Below, in pieces: positions 5,082-5,082 of a stretch of 5,082 nucleotides of DNA (position 1 is the stretch's first letter; the number at the start of each line of letters is the position of its first letter). The DNA comes from an uncultured Clostridia bacterium (lineage in GTDB: Bacteria; Bacillota; Clostridia; Oscillospirales; Acutalibacteraceae): assembly GCA_944382025.1 (NCBI GenBank), contig CALWMQ010000131.1, forward strand, positions 1 to 5,082, in the 5' to 3' direction. The position numbers and the translations under genes were made by a program. The notes beneath the pieces were generated by a model. It was not told the DNA's origin and made no database searches. It saw nothing but the letters and a program-made list of their open reading frames with translations.

Positions 5082-5082
5082 T

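Overview
The window looks like a piece of the chromosome of a fairly GC-rich anaerobic Firmicute of the class Clostridia, possibly in or near Oscillospiraceae. This rests on gene content: a Mini-III ribonuclease (mainly a Firmicutes enzyme), a two-domain YitT-type membrane protein, and a NAT_N/GNAT_C-type acyltransferase of the kind common in gut Clostridia. The placement is inference and cannot be fixed to a genus from the sequence alone. All confidently called genes lie on the + strand.

Layout. Positions 2-286 hold the 3' end of a YhcH/YjgK/YiaL (EbgC-like, cupin-type) gene whose start is outside the window. A gap of about 640 bases (287-924) follows, with a good -10 box near 557 and one odd short cysteine-rich reading frame (607-789) that may be a small Fe-S protein, a decayed fragment of one, or chance. 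Next come the essential ribosome-assembly GTPase obg (925-2196) and mrnC, the Mini-III RNase for 23S rRNA maturation (best start 2271, end 2690). mrnC may have its own promoter around 2228. A strong intrinsic terminator at 2782-2824 closes this unit. A second unit begins with an acyltransferase-family protein (2940-3863), followed at once by a YitT/DUF2179 membrane protein (best start 3965, end 4858), with an ATGA overlap available as an alternative start. The last 224 bases hold no complete gene. They contain either the 3' end of a convergent gene on the - strand (4920-5081) or a promoter and ribosome-binding site for a + strand gene beginning just outside the window.

How the genes work together. 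Obg and MrnC both act in late 50S subunit and 23S rRNA maturation, so their pairing makes functional sense. In B. subtilis, by contrast, obg lies near rplU-rpmA and mrnC lies beside cysS. The acyltransferase-YitT pair is probably co-transcribed, but neither substrate is known. I see no mobile element, CRISPR array, tRNA or rRNA gene, and no convincing new multi-gene system. The most unusual items are the cysteine-rich short frame upstream of obg, the altered G5 motif of Obg, and the two competing readings of the right-hand edge.
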